A DNA stretch of 64,000 bases. Source: Guadua angustifolia. Taxonomy: Eukaryota > Streptophyta > Magnoliopsida > Poales > Poaceae. The stretch's first letter is position 1. Each line of letters starts with the position of its first letter. The notes beneath the pieces were generated by a model. It saw only the letters and a program-made list of their open reading frames with translations, had not been told where the DNA came from and made no database searches. Position numbers and translations under genes: made by a program. The stretch is taken from positions 33,872,539 to 33,936,538 of the forward strand of contig CM070501.1 of NCBI GenBank assembly GCA_036346375.1, written 5' to 3'. Below, in pieces: positions 37,125-48,490 of this stretch.

Positions 37125-37430
37125 CATGTGCCTACTGAGGAGCGAGCGTAGCTCGCGTGGCAAGCAACGCTCGTGAGCGCGCTGCGCACCGGCTTTCGAA
37201 CCCAAGGCTCGATGCTGGTGCCTCCTGTTTCCTTTGGGATGAAGTCTAAGATGGAAATTACATGTATATGTAGGTGTGTCAGTGGTCAAAACATATGCTC
37301 TATGTTTCGGGAGGCTCAAGCCTCCACTCTAGATTAGACGTGTGCCAGGGATGCATCCGCGCGTGTGTGAGTATATGCGTGTAGGTGTGTAATTATGAGC
37401 GTGTGTGTATCCTATCATGTAATAAAAAAA
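37125..37430 (+). mobile_element. tRNA-derived SINE-like element
   Basis: A box-A-like GTAGCTCGCGTGGC at about 37148 and a box-B-like GGCTTTCGAACC at about 37190 are about 40 bp apart, as in RNA polymerase III promoters of tRNA-derived SINEs. A GT-rich stretch (37340-37410) and an A-run (AATAAAAAAA, about 37421) follow, as in grass SINE tails. The TSD is unclear, so the limits are approximate. Confidence 0.5.
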
Positions 37431-38150
37431 TATTGAATTATTCTAATTATCATTACTCCCAAATTTTATTTTGAGAGGAAATACATGATTTATCTGAAGC
37501 AAAGGTTTTTTTACCATGTTTATATATTTTTTAATGTCTAAGTAGTTCTCTTAAATATTGTGCAAGTACTGCCGAGAGGTGGGGGGTTAGCTTGTGACGA
37601 GGCTGTACTCCATTAGATTTTCCAAAGAAAACTATTAAAATGCAATTCACTACATATATTTTAGTAGTTCTTTTAAGGTGCACCAACTTTAACTTGTATC
37701 GTCCACTTACTTTGATCTAAGGTTCAAATTAAATGTGGTGACATGTTACCTCATAGAACGTAGTTATATGTAGTCTATGACAACTAAATGGGCATTAATG
37801 TATCTCTCTCTATTCGGGGCATTTAGCATGAAAGGGGGTGATATGATTTTGAATGTACCAAATATTTGTTGGACCTATACTGCATTGATGCATGTGTGAG
37901 CAATTTAATGGTTTACTCTTATGATATTTTCTAATTCGGAATGTACCAGTGGTGACGCATTGAATTGCTAACATACATAAAACGTGAATACCGTCACGTT
38001 TCGTGCGCTGGCATTTGGTAACAAAACACGGTCCTTGATGTCACCTCTGGGCAGGTATCGCGACGCAAGAGATCTCGTCAAATTTCCTTGTATAGCTAGC
38101 GCAGGGAGGAGCTCGACTGAAAAATGGCTGCGCTTGCGTCCGCCTATTGA
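37431..38150. other. Intergenic DNA, nothing recognised
   Basis: Moderately AT-rich sequence between the SINE-like unit and the GC-rich upstream region of the P-protein gene. No reading frame, repeat family or RNA gene could be supported. Confidence 0.5.
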
Positions 38151-39164
38151 GTACGGCTGGCCAGAGCCCTAGCAATGGCAATTTCCCATACGCAGCAGCA
38201 GCAGCTCCGGCCAATCAAATTCAGCAAATATCAGAGGGACGAGCAGAGCAGGTTACTCCACGGAGGTTGGTGGGACGGGACCGTGGGACTGTGGGAGTGG
38301 GACAACGACATCCGGCCTCCACTCTCACGGGTTCCCAGAGATTCTTTGGCGGTGGGTGATTCCAACGAACGCTCTGTCCCACTTCGATTCGATCCACCAT
38401 TGCACCAAACAAATCCACACCCGTCACTGACGCAGCATCCCCAACCCAGTTGGAGCCCTGCTGAATTTTTCTGGAGCGGCGCTGCGCGGCCCCGCTCCGC
38501 CCGAGCTTGGTTTGGATAGATCTTTTGGGGCTGGATCCCTCGCCTCGCCAGCACAGCACCGAACGGTCCGCGTGCCAATGCCATCCAACATGGGCGGAGC
38601 TGGTGGGGGGAACGAACGCCGCAGAGACACCGCAAGTTTTCTGCGGCCGGAGGGGCGCTCGGGCCGGGGGGAAAGCGATAAGGCGCCGGCGTCGTGCCCG
38701 CAGCTCTCCCTCTCGCTCGTCACCCCCTGAATCCCTGATACCTCCACCCGCGCCTGTTCCCACTCTAGCGACTTGCCCGTTTCTGTGGCTGGGCCTTTCG
38801 CACCGGCCGCGGCTCGGCTCCTCGTCCATCCAAACGCCATCCGCCTCCCCCGCCTCCCGTTTCCGATCGCAGTGTCAGTCGCCCGTCGCCAAAAACATCT
38901 CTTCCGTGCTCTCCAACTCCCTCCGCAAAAACTAGGCACGGCTCTCGACCACCGGGACGGGGGAAAAATGCCTCCTTTTTTTCTCTGAATGCGCCGATAT
39001 ATATTAGCCAACCAAATCACACCCTAGCCGAGCACCACAGCCGCTCTTCTCGGCAGGAGCGGAGGCCCTCCTGTCCTGCCCGCGGGACTCGCCACTTCCA
39101 TTCCTGCGCCTCTCTTGCCCCGCGCGAGTGTGTGTGTGTTTCCGCATCCCGCATCTCCAGTAGG
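38151..39164 (+). promoter_or_regulatory. Upstream region and 5' UTR of the P-protein gene
   Basis: The sequence becomes GC- and CpG-rich towards the gene. A TATA-like GATATATATTA lies at 38996-39006, about 160 bp before the start codon, which would leave a 5' UTR of roughly 130 bp. A CCAATCAAAT element is at about 38210. Open frames on both strands in this section are GC-driven and have no conserved motif, so I regard them as chance frames. Confidence 0.55.
38996..39006 (+). promoter_or_regulatory. Candidate TATA box of GLDP
   Basis: GATATATATTA is the only good TATA-like word in the 300 bp before the start codon and lies at a sensible distance from it. The surrounding DNA is GC-rich, so it stands out. 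Confidence 0.55.
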
Positions 39165-42100
39165 ATGGAGCGCGCACGCCGTCTCGCCAACCGCGCGCTG
39201 CTGCGCCGCCTGCTGGCTGCGGCCACGTCCACCACGTCGCCCTCGCCGTCCCGCGGCATCTCGACCCTGGCGCCGGGGTCGCGCCCCCGCTCGCGGCCGG
39301 CCCACCAGTACACGCCGGGACGGCCGGCGTCTGTGTCCGCGCTGCAGCCGAGTGACACCTTCCCGCGGAGGCACAACTCCGCCACGCCCTCCGAGCAGGC
39401 GGCCATGGCGTCGGCCTGCGGGTTCAACACCCTCGATGCGCTCATCGACGCCACCGTCCCGGCAGCCATCCGCGCCCCGCCGATGCATTTCTCCGGCAAG
39501 TTCGACGAAGGCTTCACGGAGTCCCAGATGATCGACCACATGCAGCGCCTCGCCGCGATGAACAAGGCCTACAAGTCCTTCATCGGGATGGGGTACTACA
39601 ACACACACGTTCCGGCGGTCATACTGCGCAACCTTATGGAGAACCCCGCTTGGTACACGCAGTACACGCCGTACCAGGCGGAGATCGCGCAGGGCCGTCT
39701 CGAGTCGCTGCTCAACTACCAAACCATGGTCTCCGACCTCACCGGCCTGCCCATGTCCAACGCCTCGCTGCTTGATGAGGCCACCGCCGCCGCCGAGGCC
39801 ATGGCCATGTGCAACGGCATCCTCAAGTCCAAGAAGAAGACCTTCCTCATCGCCTCCAACTGCCACCCGCAGACTATCGATGTCTGCCAGACGCGCGCCG
39901 CCGGGTTCGACCTCAACGTCGTTGTCGCGGACGCCAAGGACTTCGACTACAGCAGAGGCGACGTCTGCGGCGTGCTCGTGCAGTACCCCGGCACGGAGGG
40001 GGAGGTGCTGGACTACGCGGAGTTCGTCAAGGACGCGCACGCGCACGGCGTCAAGGTGGTGATGGCCACCGACCTGCTTGCGCTCACCACGCTGCGGCCG
40101 CCCGGCGAGATCGGCGCCGACATCGCCGTGGGCTCAGCGCAGCGGTTCGGCGTGCCCATGGGGTACGGCGGCCCGCACGCCGCATTCCTCGCGACGTCGC
40201 AGGAGTACAAGCGGCTGATGCCCGGTCGGATCATCGGCGTGAGCGTCGACTCCAGTGGCAAGCCCGCGCTCCGCATGGCGATGCAGACCAGGGAGCAGCA
40301 CATCCGCCGCGACAAAGCCACCAGCAACATCTGCACCGCCCAGGTAATACACGCGCTCCACCCCTCACCAAATTGCCTGATAGCGATAGAGACGATAAGA
40401 GATGGTTGTTTGTGATATGGTGGATTAGTGACCGAGTACTTGTCATGAAGTAGTGATAAAGATAATTTTGGTTTATACTTCGTAGGCCTTGCTCGCCAAC
40501 ATGGCAGCGATGTATGCTGTCTACCATGGTCCCGAGGGGCTCAAGGCAATCGCTGACCGTGTCCATGGCCTGGCTGGTACCTTCGCCCATGGATTGAAGA
40601 AGCTCGGGACAGTGACGGTGCAGGAGCTGCCGTTCTTTGACACGGTCAAGGTCAAGTGCGCCGATGCGAATGCTATTGCTCAGGAGGCTTGCAAGAACGA
40701 GATGAACCTTCGCGTTGTGGACGCAAACACGGTTCGCTTTCTGTTGATGTTCCTGTTCCATTGCAACTGAATTAGACGATTTTGAGAGTTGAGCATTAAT
40801 TTCGAGCTGTGATGTTGTAGATAACCGTCGCCTTTGATGAGACCACCACCTTGGAGGATGTTGACAAGCTGTTCAAGGTGTTCTCTGGTGGCAAGCCAGT
40901 AAGTGGCCATTCAACCAATGCAAAATCTGTGTGCTTGATGTGAAATCATATCAGGATATTAAATGGTGTGCCATCACAAACACTTTCAGGTGAACTTCAG
41001 AGCTGAATCCCTCGCACCAGAGGTCTCAAGCTCAATTCCCAATAGCCTTGTGCGCGAGAGCCCCTACCTAACGCACCCAATCTTTAACATGTACGTGTGG
41101 TGTCAAAAGCTTGCACATTTGCTTTACTAATTCGTCAGAATGTTTAAAATAAACTGAAGTTATGTCGTGGGCCTACAGGTACCACACAGAGCACGAGCTT
41201 CTCCGTTACCTGCATAAGTTGCAATCGAAGGATCTCTCACTGTGCCACAGTATGATCCCTCTTGGTTCTTGCACCATGAAACTAAATGCTACTGTGGAGA
41301 TGATGCCTGTCACCTATCCCAACTTTGCAAACATGCACCCATTTGCCCCTACTGACCAGGCTGCAGGCTATCATGTAAGAACTATTCAGCATTTATTTAG
41401 TTTCTAATGGCAAATTATTCATAATAGCAATTTTCTAGATGATCTGAAATGACTTGTTTTGTTATGAAGGAAATGTTTGATGACTTGGGCAATCTGTTGT
41501 GTAAGATCACCGGTTTTGATTCTTTCTCTTTGCAACCAAATGCTGGTGCTTCAGGAGAGTACGCCGGATTGATGGTTATCCGTGCTTACCACTGGGTATG
41601 TCATGATAAATACGCCAGTCTAGCACTGTTGTTTTGTTTAGCATTCTTTGTTTACAAATCATGTGAAAAACCTCTGCAGTCAAGAGGAGACCACCACCGC
41701 AATGTCTGCATCATTCCTGTCTCAGCACACGGTACAAATCCTGCAAGTGCTGCTATGTGTGGAATGAAGATTGTTGCTGTTGGAACTGATTCCAAAGGTA
41801 ACATTAACATTGAGGAGTTGAGGAAAGCCGCAGAAGCAAATAAGGACAACTTGGCTGCTCTGATGGTACTGTTTCTATGCTCCGTCAGTATGAGTGTTTG
41901 TCATGGCTTATGCTAACGTCACCGCACGTTTACTCTTTCAGCTCAACTGTTTATTGCTAAATTTTGATCTAGTGTTCTGATGCTGTACTGTTGCTGCACG
42001 GCCTTCTAGCTATAGTTAGTGTGATTATGAAAATTAGTAGACTCTTTCCGTCTTACTACTGCTTCTAATATATTTTAAGGGGGCAGCTAGACAGCTGCTT

Positions 42101-45100
42101 CATAGTACTTCCCTCTAATGGTACTCGTCACATATTCGAAGGTACTTGACATAAATAATAGATACACGTGTCCAACCGCTTTGGTTTTTCTACTGCCACA
42201 TAAAAGCTACAGATGGTTGATGAATAAGAGCATAATACGGAACTATGGAAATGTTAGAGTTCACTCAGGAGTCAGGACAAAAGTTGATTATTTTTTTCGA
42301 AGAATATTTGAAATATTTTGCCTTGTGCCAAGAATAACACAATGTTGCATGATTACCTTATTCTTCAGGTTACCTATCCTTCAACCCATGGAGTCTATGA
42401 AGAAGGCATTGATGAGATATGCAGGATCATTCACGAGAATGGCGGGCAGGTCTATATGGATGGGGCTAACATGAATGCTCAGGTTAGTCCTTTGCAGTTT
42501 GCTATGCCATCTTGTTTACTTTGTTCTTTGTGCAATTGCTCTCTTCAAGTGTTTTATACTCTTAATGGATTGGGACGCATCTATGTTGGTCTCCAGATTG
42601 TACAGATGATTTTCCAACATGATGATGAGTTATTTAAAAAAATAGTTGTGAAAGAAAAATTCTATTAAATTTGTTCATGAAATAAGTCTACATGAATTCA
42701 GTTATAACAAAGACAAAAGTAACCACCTTTCATTTTTTTTGTTGCTCCTCTTTTTGAAGAATGATAATTAAATGATACCTATCCAAATATGAATGCTGAG
42801 CTATGCTCTTTAAGAAAATATGACTCCAAGTTCACTCGAACCTAGTTGAGAGCTTGCGATATGGTAATTTCAGATATCTTATGATATAGCAAAACGTTCA
42901 ATGCACTGGAAATTCCCTTGGACTAACAAATTTTGTCTTTGCACAGGTTGGATTGACAAGCCCTGGTTTTATTGGAGCAGATGTTTGCCACCTTAACCTT
43001 CACAAGACATTTTGCATTCCACATGGTGGAGGTGGTCCTGGCATGGGTCCTATTGGTGTTAAGCAGCACTTGGCACCATTTTTACCATCTCATCCAGTGG
43101 TAGGTGTCCTGAATTTTTATGCTGTCAATCTAAGCAAAATTATGTTATTTAACTCAGGCATATGAGATAAGTGATAACGCCGCCCAATTTCCAACGCTTG
43201 CCTTGGAATAATAAACAAGAATGATATTACGAAGAATGTCACCTCATGCTTTGCCCTTTTACGAGCCTAAAAATTTTCCTTCTTTACTTATATACTCTCT
43301 AGTCTCTCCAGGCACAAATGGTTGTCTTTTTGGACATAGTTGCAATTAAACTTTTGAAACTTTGACTATCAATATTTTTTAAAATATTTATATTGGATAC
43401 ATGAAAAATCGTAGTGTAGATTTGTTACATTTATAATATTATAATTTTACTGGGTTTTATAAATATATTATAACAGAAATTAATGGTCAAAGCTGTGTTT
43501 TGGAGACCGTGTCGATAGCCAAAACGACAACTATTTGTGACCGGAGGGGTACTACATAAGACAGATATACAGATCATGTGCACCTAAGATGTATTAGACT
43601 GAAGATTCAGATTATTTCACACGGTTTACATTTTTTATGTTTTCATCAATCCTGTATTACTCTTTGGAAACTAGTATCATTGTCACCTTAATTTTATTAC
43701 GCAACTCAAGAACTACTAATTTCTTGTCCTGCCAATGCCTTTTATCTTGCTTTTTGGATGCCACAGTGGCTCAGGTGGGTGTGCTAAGTGGCAACTTATT
43801 TTCATTTCCTTATTCACCTAAAACTACAGAAGCAAGAAAGAGTTGCCTGCATTTTCTTTCATGTCAAAAGCACCATAGGGTGATAGATACTAATGCAATT
43901 GCTTAAGAAGTGTTTGGTCTTGATATGTTAACTACTCAAACCATGCTTTAAATGTTGAATACCATAACCAAGAGAATCATTCATAATTTTTGCATGACTT
44001 CTGTCGTTTAATTCAAAAGCAAATGCAACTACATTATCAGGCATTCTGTAATTATTAGGTCCCCACTGGTGGCTTTCCTCTCCCTGAGAAAATCGACCCT
44101 CTTGGTACCATTTCTGCTGCTCCATGGGGGTCTGCTTTGATTTTGCCAATTTCCTACACATACATAGCTATGATGGGCTCTAAGGGACTCACTGATGCTT
44201 CAAAGATTGCAATGTTGAATGCAAACTACATGGCAAAGCGTCTAGAGGTACTTTATGTTATTCATGATCATGTAAAATTCCCTACATTTATTATTTATGT
44301 TTAAACTAGTTTTCAAAGTTTTATATCGCAATGATTTTGCAGAATCACTACCCGGTTCTTTTCCGTGGAGTCAATGGAACTGTTGCCCATGAATTCATCA
44401 TTGATTTAAGAGGGTTTAAGGTACTTATCCGAATCATATTAGCAATTGAACCTTGTATTTATACACCTCAATTCTCTAACTGGATGGTGGACGTTTTTAC
44501 AGGCAACCGCTGGTATAGAGCCAGAGGATGTTGCAAAGCGCTTGATGGACTACGGATTCCATGCACCAACTATGTCATGGCCTGTTCCAGGCACACTTAT
44601 GATTGAACCTACTGAAAGTGAAAGCAAAGTAAGCATACTCCTTTAAATCTATTACTTGCCATTGTACCAACTATTGGCTTTTATATCAGCTTAATGTCAC
44701 ATCATTTGTCTGGCAGGCCGAACTAGACAGGTTCTGTGATGCTCTTATCTCTATCAGGGAAGAAATTGCAGAGATAGAAAAGGGCAAAGCAGATGTGCAC
44801 AACAATGTCCTGAAGGTATATACTACTACTTGTTCAGTTAAATGATTAAAGTCTTACCATATCAATTCATAATCTCTCTTTGTAAGAGGTTAGTAGGTCC
44901 TGTTGAATCCTAGTCCCTTCCTTTTATGCTGTGGGCAACTTTTAAAGCTGTAAAGAATATCTATATGTTAGCATGGCCAACATTTCCAAACATGAGATAA
45001 ACATGAAATGGTTATGCTTATGCACCTCTTTTGCATCATCAGGGAAGTTGACATGTGCTTTCTGTTTTGTTATGCAGGGCGCTCCTCACCCACCCCAACT

Positions 45101-45385
45101 CCTGATGGGTGACGCATGGACTAAGCCGTACTCCAGGGAGTATGCTGCGTTCCCTGCAGCATGGCTTCGTGGTGCCAAGTTCTGGCCAACAACATGTACT
45201 AAAACTTCACTGCCTCCGAAGCTTTCTCGTTGCCTAGTATTTTTTACGTATAAGTTAATCTCTGTTCTGCTCTGTGTGTGATCTTGCTAGGTCGTGTGGA
45301 CAATGTGTACGGGGATCGTAACCTCATCTGCACTCTGCAGCAGGCGTCCCAAACGGCAGAAGAAGCTGCAGCTGCTACTGCATGA
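39165..45385 (+). CDS. GLDP: Glycine decarboxylase P protein, mitochondrial (glycine cleavage system)
   Basis: This PLP enzyme decarboxylates glycine and passes the aminomethyl group to H protein, in leaf mitochondria mainly for photorespiration. I reconstruct 15 exons with GT/AG introns: 39165-40343, 40486-40731, 40821-40898, 40990-41090, 41179-41374, 41470-41595, 41680-41865, 42369-42482, 42947-43099, 44059-44247, 44343-44420, 44503-44628, 44717-44815, 45078-45195 and 45291-45385. They total 3084 bases, giving 1027 residues, close to the cereal protein. The start MERARRLA is typical; an in-frame ATG at 39132 adds 11 unlikely residues. The N-terminus is Arg/Ala/Ser-rich, as a mitochondrial presequence should be. 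The PLP lysine (about residue 762) lies in HLNLHKTF, followed by a glycine-rich GGGGPGMGPIG. No stop or frameshift is present. One oddity is Trp at about residue 642 where I recall Arg or Leu. Confidence 0.97.
43295..43549. mobile_element. Stowaway-like MITE in GLDP intron 9 (255 bp)
   Basis: The element is flanked by TA (43293-43294 and 43550-43551). Its ends are CTCTCTAGTCTCTCC on the left and GGTCACAAATAG...CCGGAGGGG on the right, imperfect inverted repeats of the CTCCCTCCGGTCACAAATAG kind. The inner arms also pair: TTTGACTATC on the left, ATGGTCAAAG on the right. The middle is AT-rich. It sits inside the 959-bp intron 43100-44058, away from both splice sites. A relative lies at 55715-55969. 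Confidence 0.8.
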
Positions 45386-45762
45386 TCGTCTAATAAATCA
45401 TGATCCCAGTGTGTAAAACAGCATCAAGAAGTTATAATGCTTCCTGTAGGAGGGAAGCATGCTCTCTTCTCAATCTTCTAGAATGTATATAGCTCCTGAT
45501 TCTCCTCAGCTGCCACCTTCTCCTGTAATTCTGTACTCCATTGCTTCTCCATTCTCATTTAAAAGTGAAATTAGCTTTATTGACTATCATTGCTACTACT
45601 TTCTGAATACAGGAAAATTTTGTGATCTGTTTTGTATCCTAGCCATATAAAAAAGAAAAGAAAAAAAAGAAAGGAAATCAAGGTTATTGTATTGCTAATA
45701 TTGCCAGCTCAAGATGAATAATGGCATTTTTTGAATACGGATAACAATATCGATCTCTCTGC
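45386..45762 (+). other. 3' UTR and downstream flank of GLDP
   Basis: An AATAAA signal is at 45392-45397, only 7 bp after the stop, so it may be too close to be the main poly-A signal. T-rich and TGTA-containing sequence follows to about 45640. No gene is present. The flank ends with TCTGC (45758-45762), one copy of the target duplication of the small LTR element. Confidence 0.55.
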
Positions 45763-46195
45763 TGTTGGGACTAATCTTATTGTATTGCGTTAGAAGTGTC
45801 ACATGTCATTGCATTTTAGTTAAGAAGGGCTGTCATGTCCTGTTAACATGCAGCATGCACTTGCATGTAGGTGCTAGTTGAGTGTTTGAGCTAGCCATCC
45901 GTGTTGGGCGGCTGATGATCAACGAGTCATGGAATTAGCTGTTAGTGCATGCATCATGCATTCATGCATGCATATAGTAGTGGTGTCAAGGTTAGTGGCA
46001 TGAAAATAGGAGTGGTGTTAGTGGCGTGAGTTAGCTCCCTGCCGCATTATTTAAGTACGTTGTAATCTGCAGTTTGCTTTAGAGCGTGGGTGAATAAAGG
46101 TAAGAAAACAGACGCAAGTATTGAGGCGTCACCCAAAAAAAAAAAGAAGTTCGTGCTTCATCTCTCTACAGTGTTCGCGTTGAGTGATCCTAACA
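45763..46195 (+). repeat. 5' LTR of the small gag-only element
   Basis: TGTTGGGACTAATC to GATCCTAACA. The middle is rich in GCATGCATGC words. The TATTTAAGTA at about 46048 could serve as the TATA region. It has 31 bp more than the 3' LTR, chiefly an extra GCATCATGCATTCAT stretch and an extra ATGAAAATAGGAGTGGTGTT stretch. Confidence 0.9.
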
Positions 46196-46197
46196 CT

Positions 46198-46209
46198 CGG
46201 TACGAGAGC
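46198..46209 (+). other. Degenerate primer-binding site
   Basis: CGGTACGAGAGC lies two bases after the 5' LTR. It matches the copia initiator-Met PBS TGGTATCAGAGC at 9 of 12 positions. Confidence 0.7.
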
Positions 46210-46370
46210 TTGTGGTCATATACACCTTAATCCATGTCTTGTCCAAACTAGCCGAAAAGCGTTACCGGCGACAGGGGCGTTCAGAAGATTGGCGATGGGA
46301 GTGTGCCAAAGACGTCGTTGCGCGGGGGCAGCATCACCCTCCCGCATGCTGGATCACAAGGAGCAACTAT

Positions 46371-47186
46371 ATGACTTGGGCTGTGAAGATGAAGATGTTC
46401 ATATGCGCTCAGGGCGTGTAGAATGCAATCGTGGATGAGGAGGTGAACGAGAGGTAAGATCAAATGGTGCTCGTGGCTATATTCCTTGCGGTATCGGAAA
46501 ACATGCTGCTGCTCCTAGCGGAGGAGACTGCAAAGGAGGCCTGGGACACCCTAAAGATGATGCATCTTAGTGCCGATCGCGTCAAGGAGGCACGTGTACA
46601 AAACCTCAAAAGTGAGTTCGAAAACTTGCACATGAGGGACATCGAGCAGATCGATGACTTCGCAATGAGGTTGACGTCAATCGTTAGCAAAAAACGAGGT
46701 TTAGGCGATAAGATGGAAGAGGCCTACGTTATGCGAAAATTTCTTTGTGCTATTCCCAAGAAATTTTCTCCTGTTGTCACCACAATTGAGCAATTTGATG
46801 ACATAAAAAATATGTCGATCGAAGAGCTAATCGGGTGCTTGATGGCATAGGAAGAGGGACAACGTTGCTATGGTAGCGACGACAGAGACGAGGAACACTT
46901 GCTCCTGACACACGTAGAGTGGGAGGCCCGATCATCGAAACGTGAAGGTGAGGGATCCTTCGGTGGCTCTAGTGGTGGCAGCAGTCGTCGGTACCAAAGA
47001 GTTGATATGGCAAAAGTAAGGTGTTTTAATTGTAATAATTATGGACACTTTGCTTCAGAATGCCCTAAACCTAACAAGAAGAAGAAAACAGAGATGCATT
47101 TTGTTGAGGCTGATGCCGACGATGAACCGGCGCTACTGCGAAACAAGGGGGAGAATGTTGGGATTAATCTTGTTGTATTGCATTAG
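46371..47186 (+). pseudogene. gag of the small LTR element (three in-frame stops)
   Basis: One frame runs from MTWAVKMKMFICAQ (46371) through the gag core with EETAKEAWDTLKMMH and LKSEFENLHMRDIEQIDDFAMRL to a zinc knuckle CFNCNNYGHFASEC (about 47017-47058). It is interrupted by TAG near 46419, where the family usually has Trp, TAA near 46455 and TAG near 46848. The frame overlaps the PPT and the start of the 3' LTR. This is the copia UBN2-type gag with a CCHC knuckle; no pol is present. Confidence 0.85.
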
Positions 47187-47557
47187 AAGTGTCACATGTC
47201 AGTGCATTTGAGTCAAGATTCAAGAATGGCTGTCATGTCCTGTTAATGTGCAGCATGCACTTGCATGTAGGTGCTAGCTGAGTGTTTGAGCTAGTCATCC
47301 GTGTTGGGCGGCTGATGAACGAGTCGTGGAATTAGCTGTTAGTGCATGCATGCATATAGTAGTGGTGTCAAGGTTAGTGGCATAGTGGCGTGAGTTAGCT
47401 CCCTGCCGCATTATTTAAGTACGTTGTAATCTGCAGATTGCTTTAGAGCATGGGTGAATAAAAGTAGAAAAACAGACGCAAGTATTGAGGCGTCACCAAA
47501 AAAAAAAAAAGCTCGTGCTTCATCTCCCTACATTGTTCGCGCTGAATGATCCTAACA
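47156..47557 (+). repeat. 3' LTR of the small gag-only element
   Basis: TGTTGGGATTAATC to GATCCTAACA, preceded directly by the PPT. It matches 45763-46195 along its length with scattered substitutions and a few indels. Confidence 0.9.
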
Positions 47558-47562
47558 TCTGC

Positions 47563-48089
47563 CTAGTGGAGCATTACTTCTATTGAGAATAGTTGTCCTC
47601 GTCGAAACATTGCAGAAATGCTAATATTGTCACCTCGAGATGAATAATGGCATTTGTTGAGGTTGTTTTGATAGCACGGTGATCACTAGGCTTACAACGT
47701 AGACTAGAAAATTTTTTCCCCGTAAAATTGCGTTAGCCAGGTTAGGCTCTTAGCTTAGCTACTGTATATATACCAACCAATTCACTTAAAAAATTATAAG
47801 CTGTTGAGGAAATGTGGACTTATGAGTTAGTATTTCGCTTAGCCAGAACCTCTGCCAATGCATGTTTAGCCTTCATCAGGCTCCTAATTGCATTGCTAAA
47901 CTTTTATGTAAAGACCGGCATTTCTTAAGCAATGAAACTCGTGTACAACTAGTTTGAGATTACCCTCAAACTAGAAAATTTAAAGACATTCTCGTAGGAT
48001 ACTATGTCTTATCTTCTCCATTCACTTTCACCCTTCTTTTCCTTTTCCTGATTCACTTCCTCCACCTCCCTTTCTTCCTCTTTAACACA
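47563..48089. other. Intergenic DNA, nothing recognised
   Basis: The first 100 bp echo sequence seen just upstream of the small LTR element (GATGAATAATGGCATTT occurs at 45712 and 47639), so a local duplication may exist. No gene or element can be supported. Confidence 0.45.
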
Positions 48090-48490
48090 AAAATTTAAAA
48101 TTATAAAATTTTAACTTTGATTTTTTCAAAAAAAAAATTAACTCAGAAAAATTTAAATCAAGAAAATTCAAATCAGAAAGTTTCAACATGAAAATTTTCA
48201 AATTAGAAAGTTTCAACTAAAAAAAATTAAATCATAAAATTTTAAATTAGAAAGTTTTAACTCAATTTTTTTTAAAAAAATTCTCATATTACAAAGTTTC
48301 AACTCAGAAAGTTTCAACTTGAAATATTTCAAATTGAAAAGTTTCAAACTAGAAAGTTTCAACTCAAAACATTTTGAATCAGAATTTTTCAAATTAGAAA
48401 GTTTCAACTTGAAAAAATTTTGAATCAGAAATTCTCAAATTAGAAAGATTCAACTCAAAAAGTTCCAACTAAAAAGATTCAAATCGAAAA
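48090..48490. repeat. Degenerate minisatellite based on AGAAAGTTTCAACT
   Basis: About 18-20 imperfect units of roughly 20 bp, built on AAATTAGAAAGTTTCAACTC with AAAATTTCAAATCAG variants, run for 400 bp. Open frames across it are repeat artefacts, reading as Leu/Lys/Ser repeats. It is AT-rich and purine-skewed on the plus strand. Confidence 0.8.

Larger units (their letters stand above)
45763..47557 (+). mobile_element. Complete small gag-only LTR element (TR-GAG type, 1795 bp)
   Basis: LTRs at 45763-46195 and 47156-47557 begin TGTTGGGA and end CCTAACA. A perfect 5-bp TSD TCTGC flanks the element (45758-45762 and 47558-47562). A degenerate initiator-Met PBS is at 46198-46209 and the PPT AAGGGGGAGAA ends at 47155. 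The 960-bp interior holds only a broken gag. Both LTRs are closely similar, with several indels (433 against 402 bp), so the insertion is not very old. It lies about 380 bp downstream of the GLDP stop, in the same orientation. Confidence 0.93.

Noticed and set aside
38221..39020. Long open frames of up to about 200 codons on both strands before GLDP
   Set aside because: They overlap in several frames, are driven by high GC, show no conserved motif and coincide with the promoter and 5' UTR.
39024..40046. A 340-codon minus-strand frame opposite GLDP exon 1
   Set aside because: It is the antisense shadow of a GC-rich coding exon. Its composition (Arg/Gly/Val/His rich) follows third-position GC of the sense gene.
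40344..40415. Reading through the GLDP exon 1 frame to a stop at 40415
   Set aside because: A clear GT donor at 40344 and an acceptor before 40486 restore the conserved protein; the read-through tail is intron.
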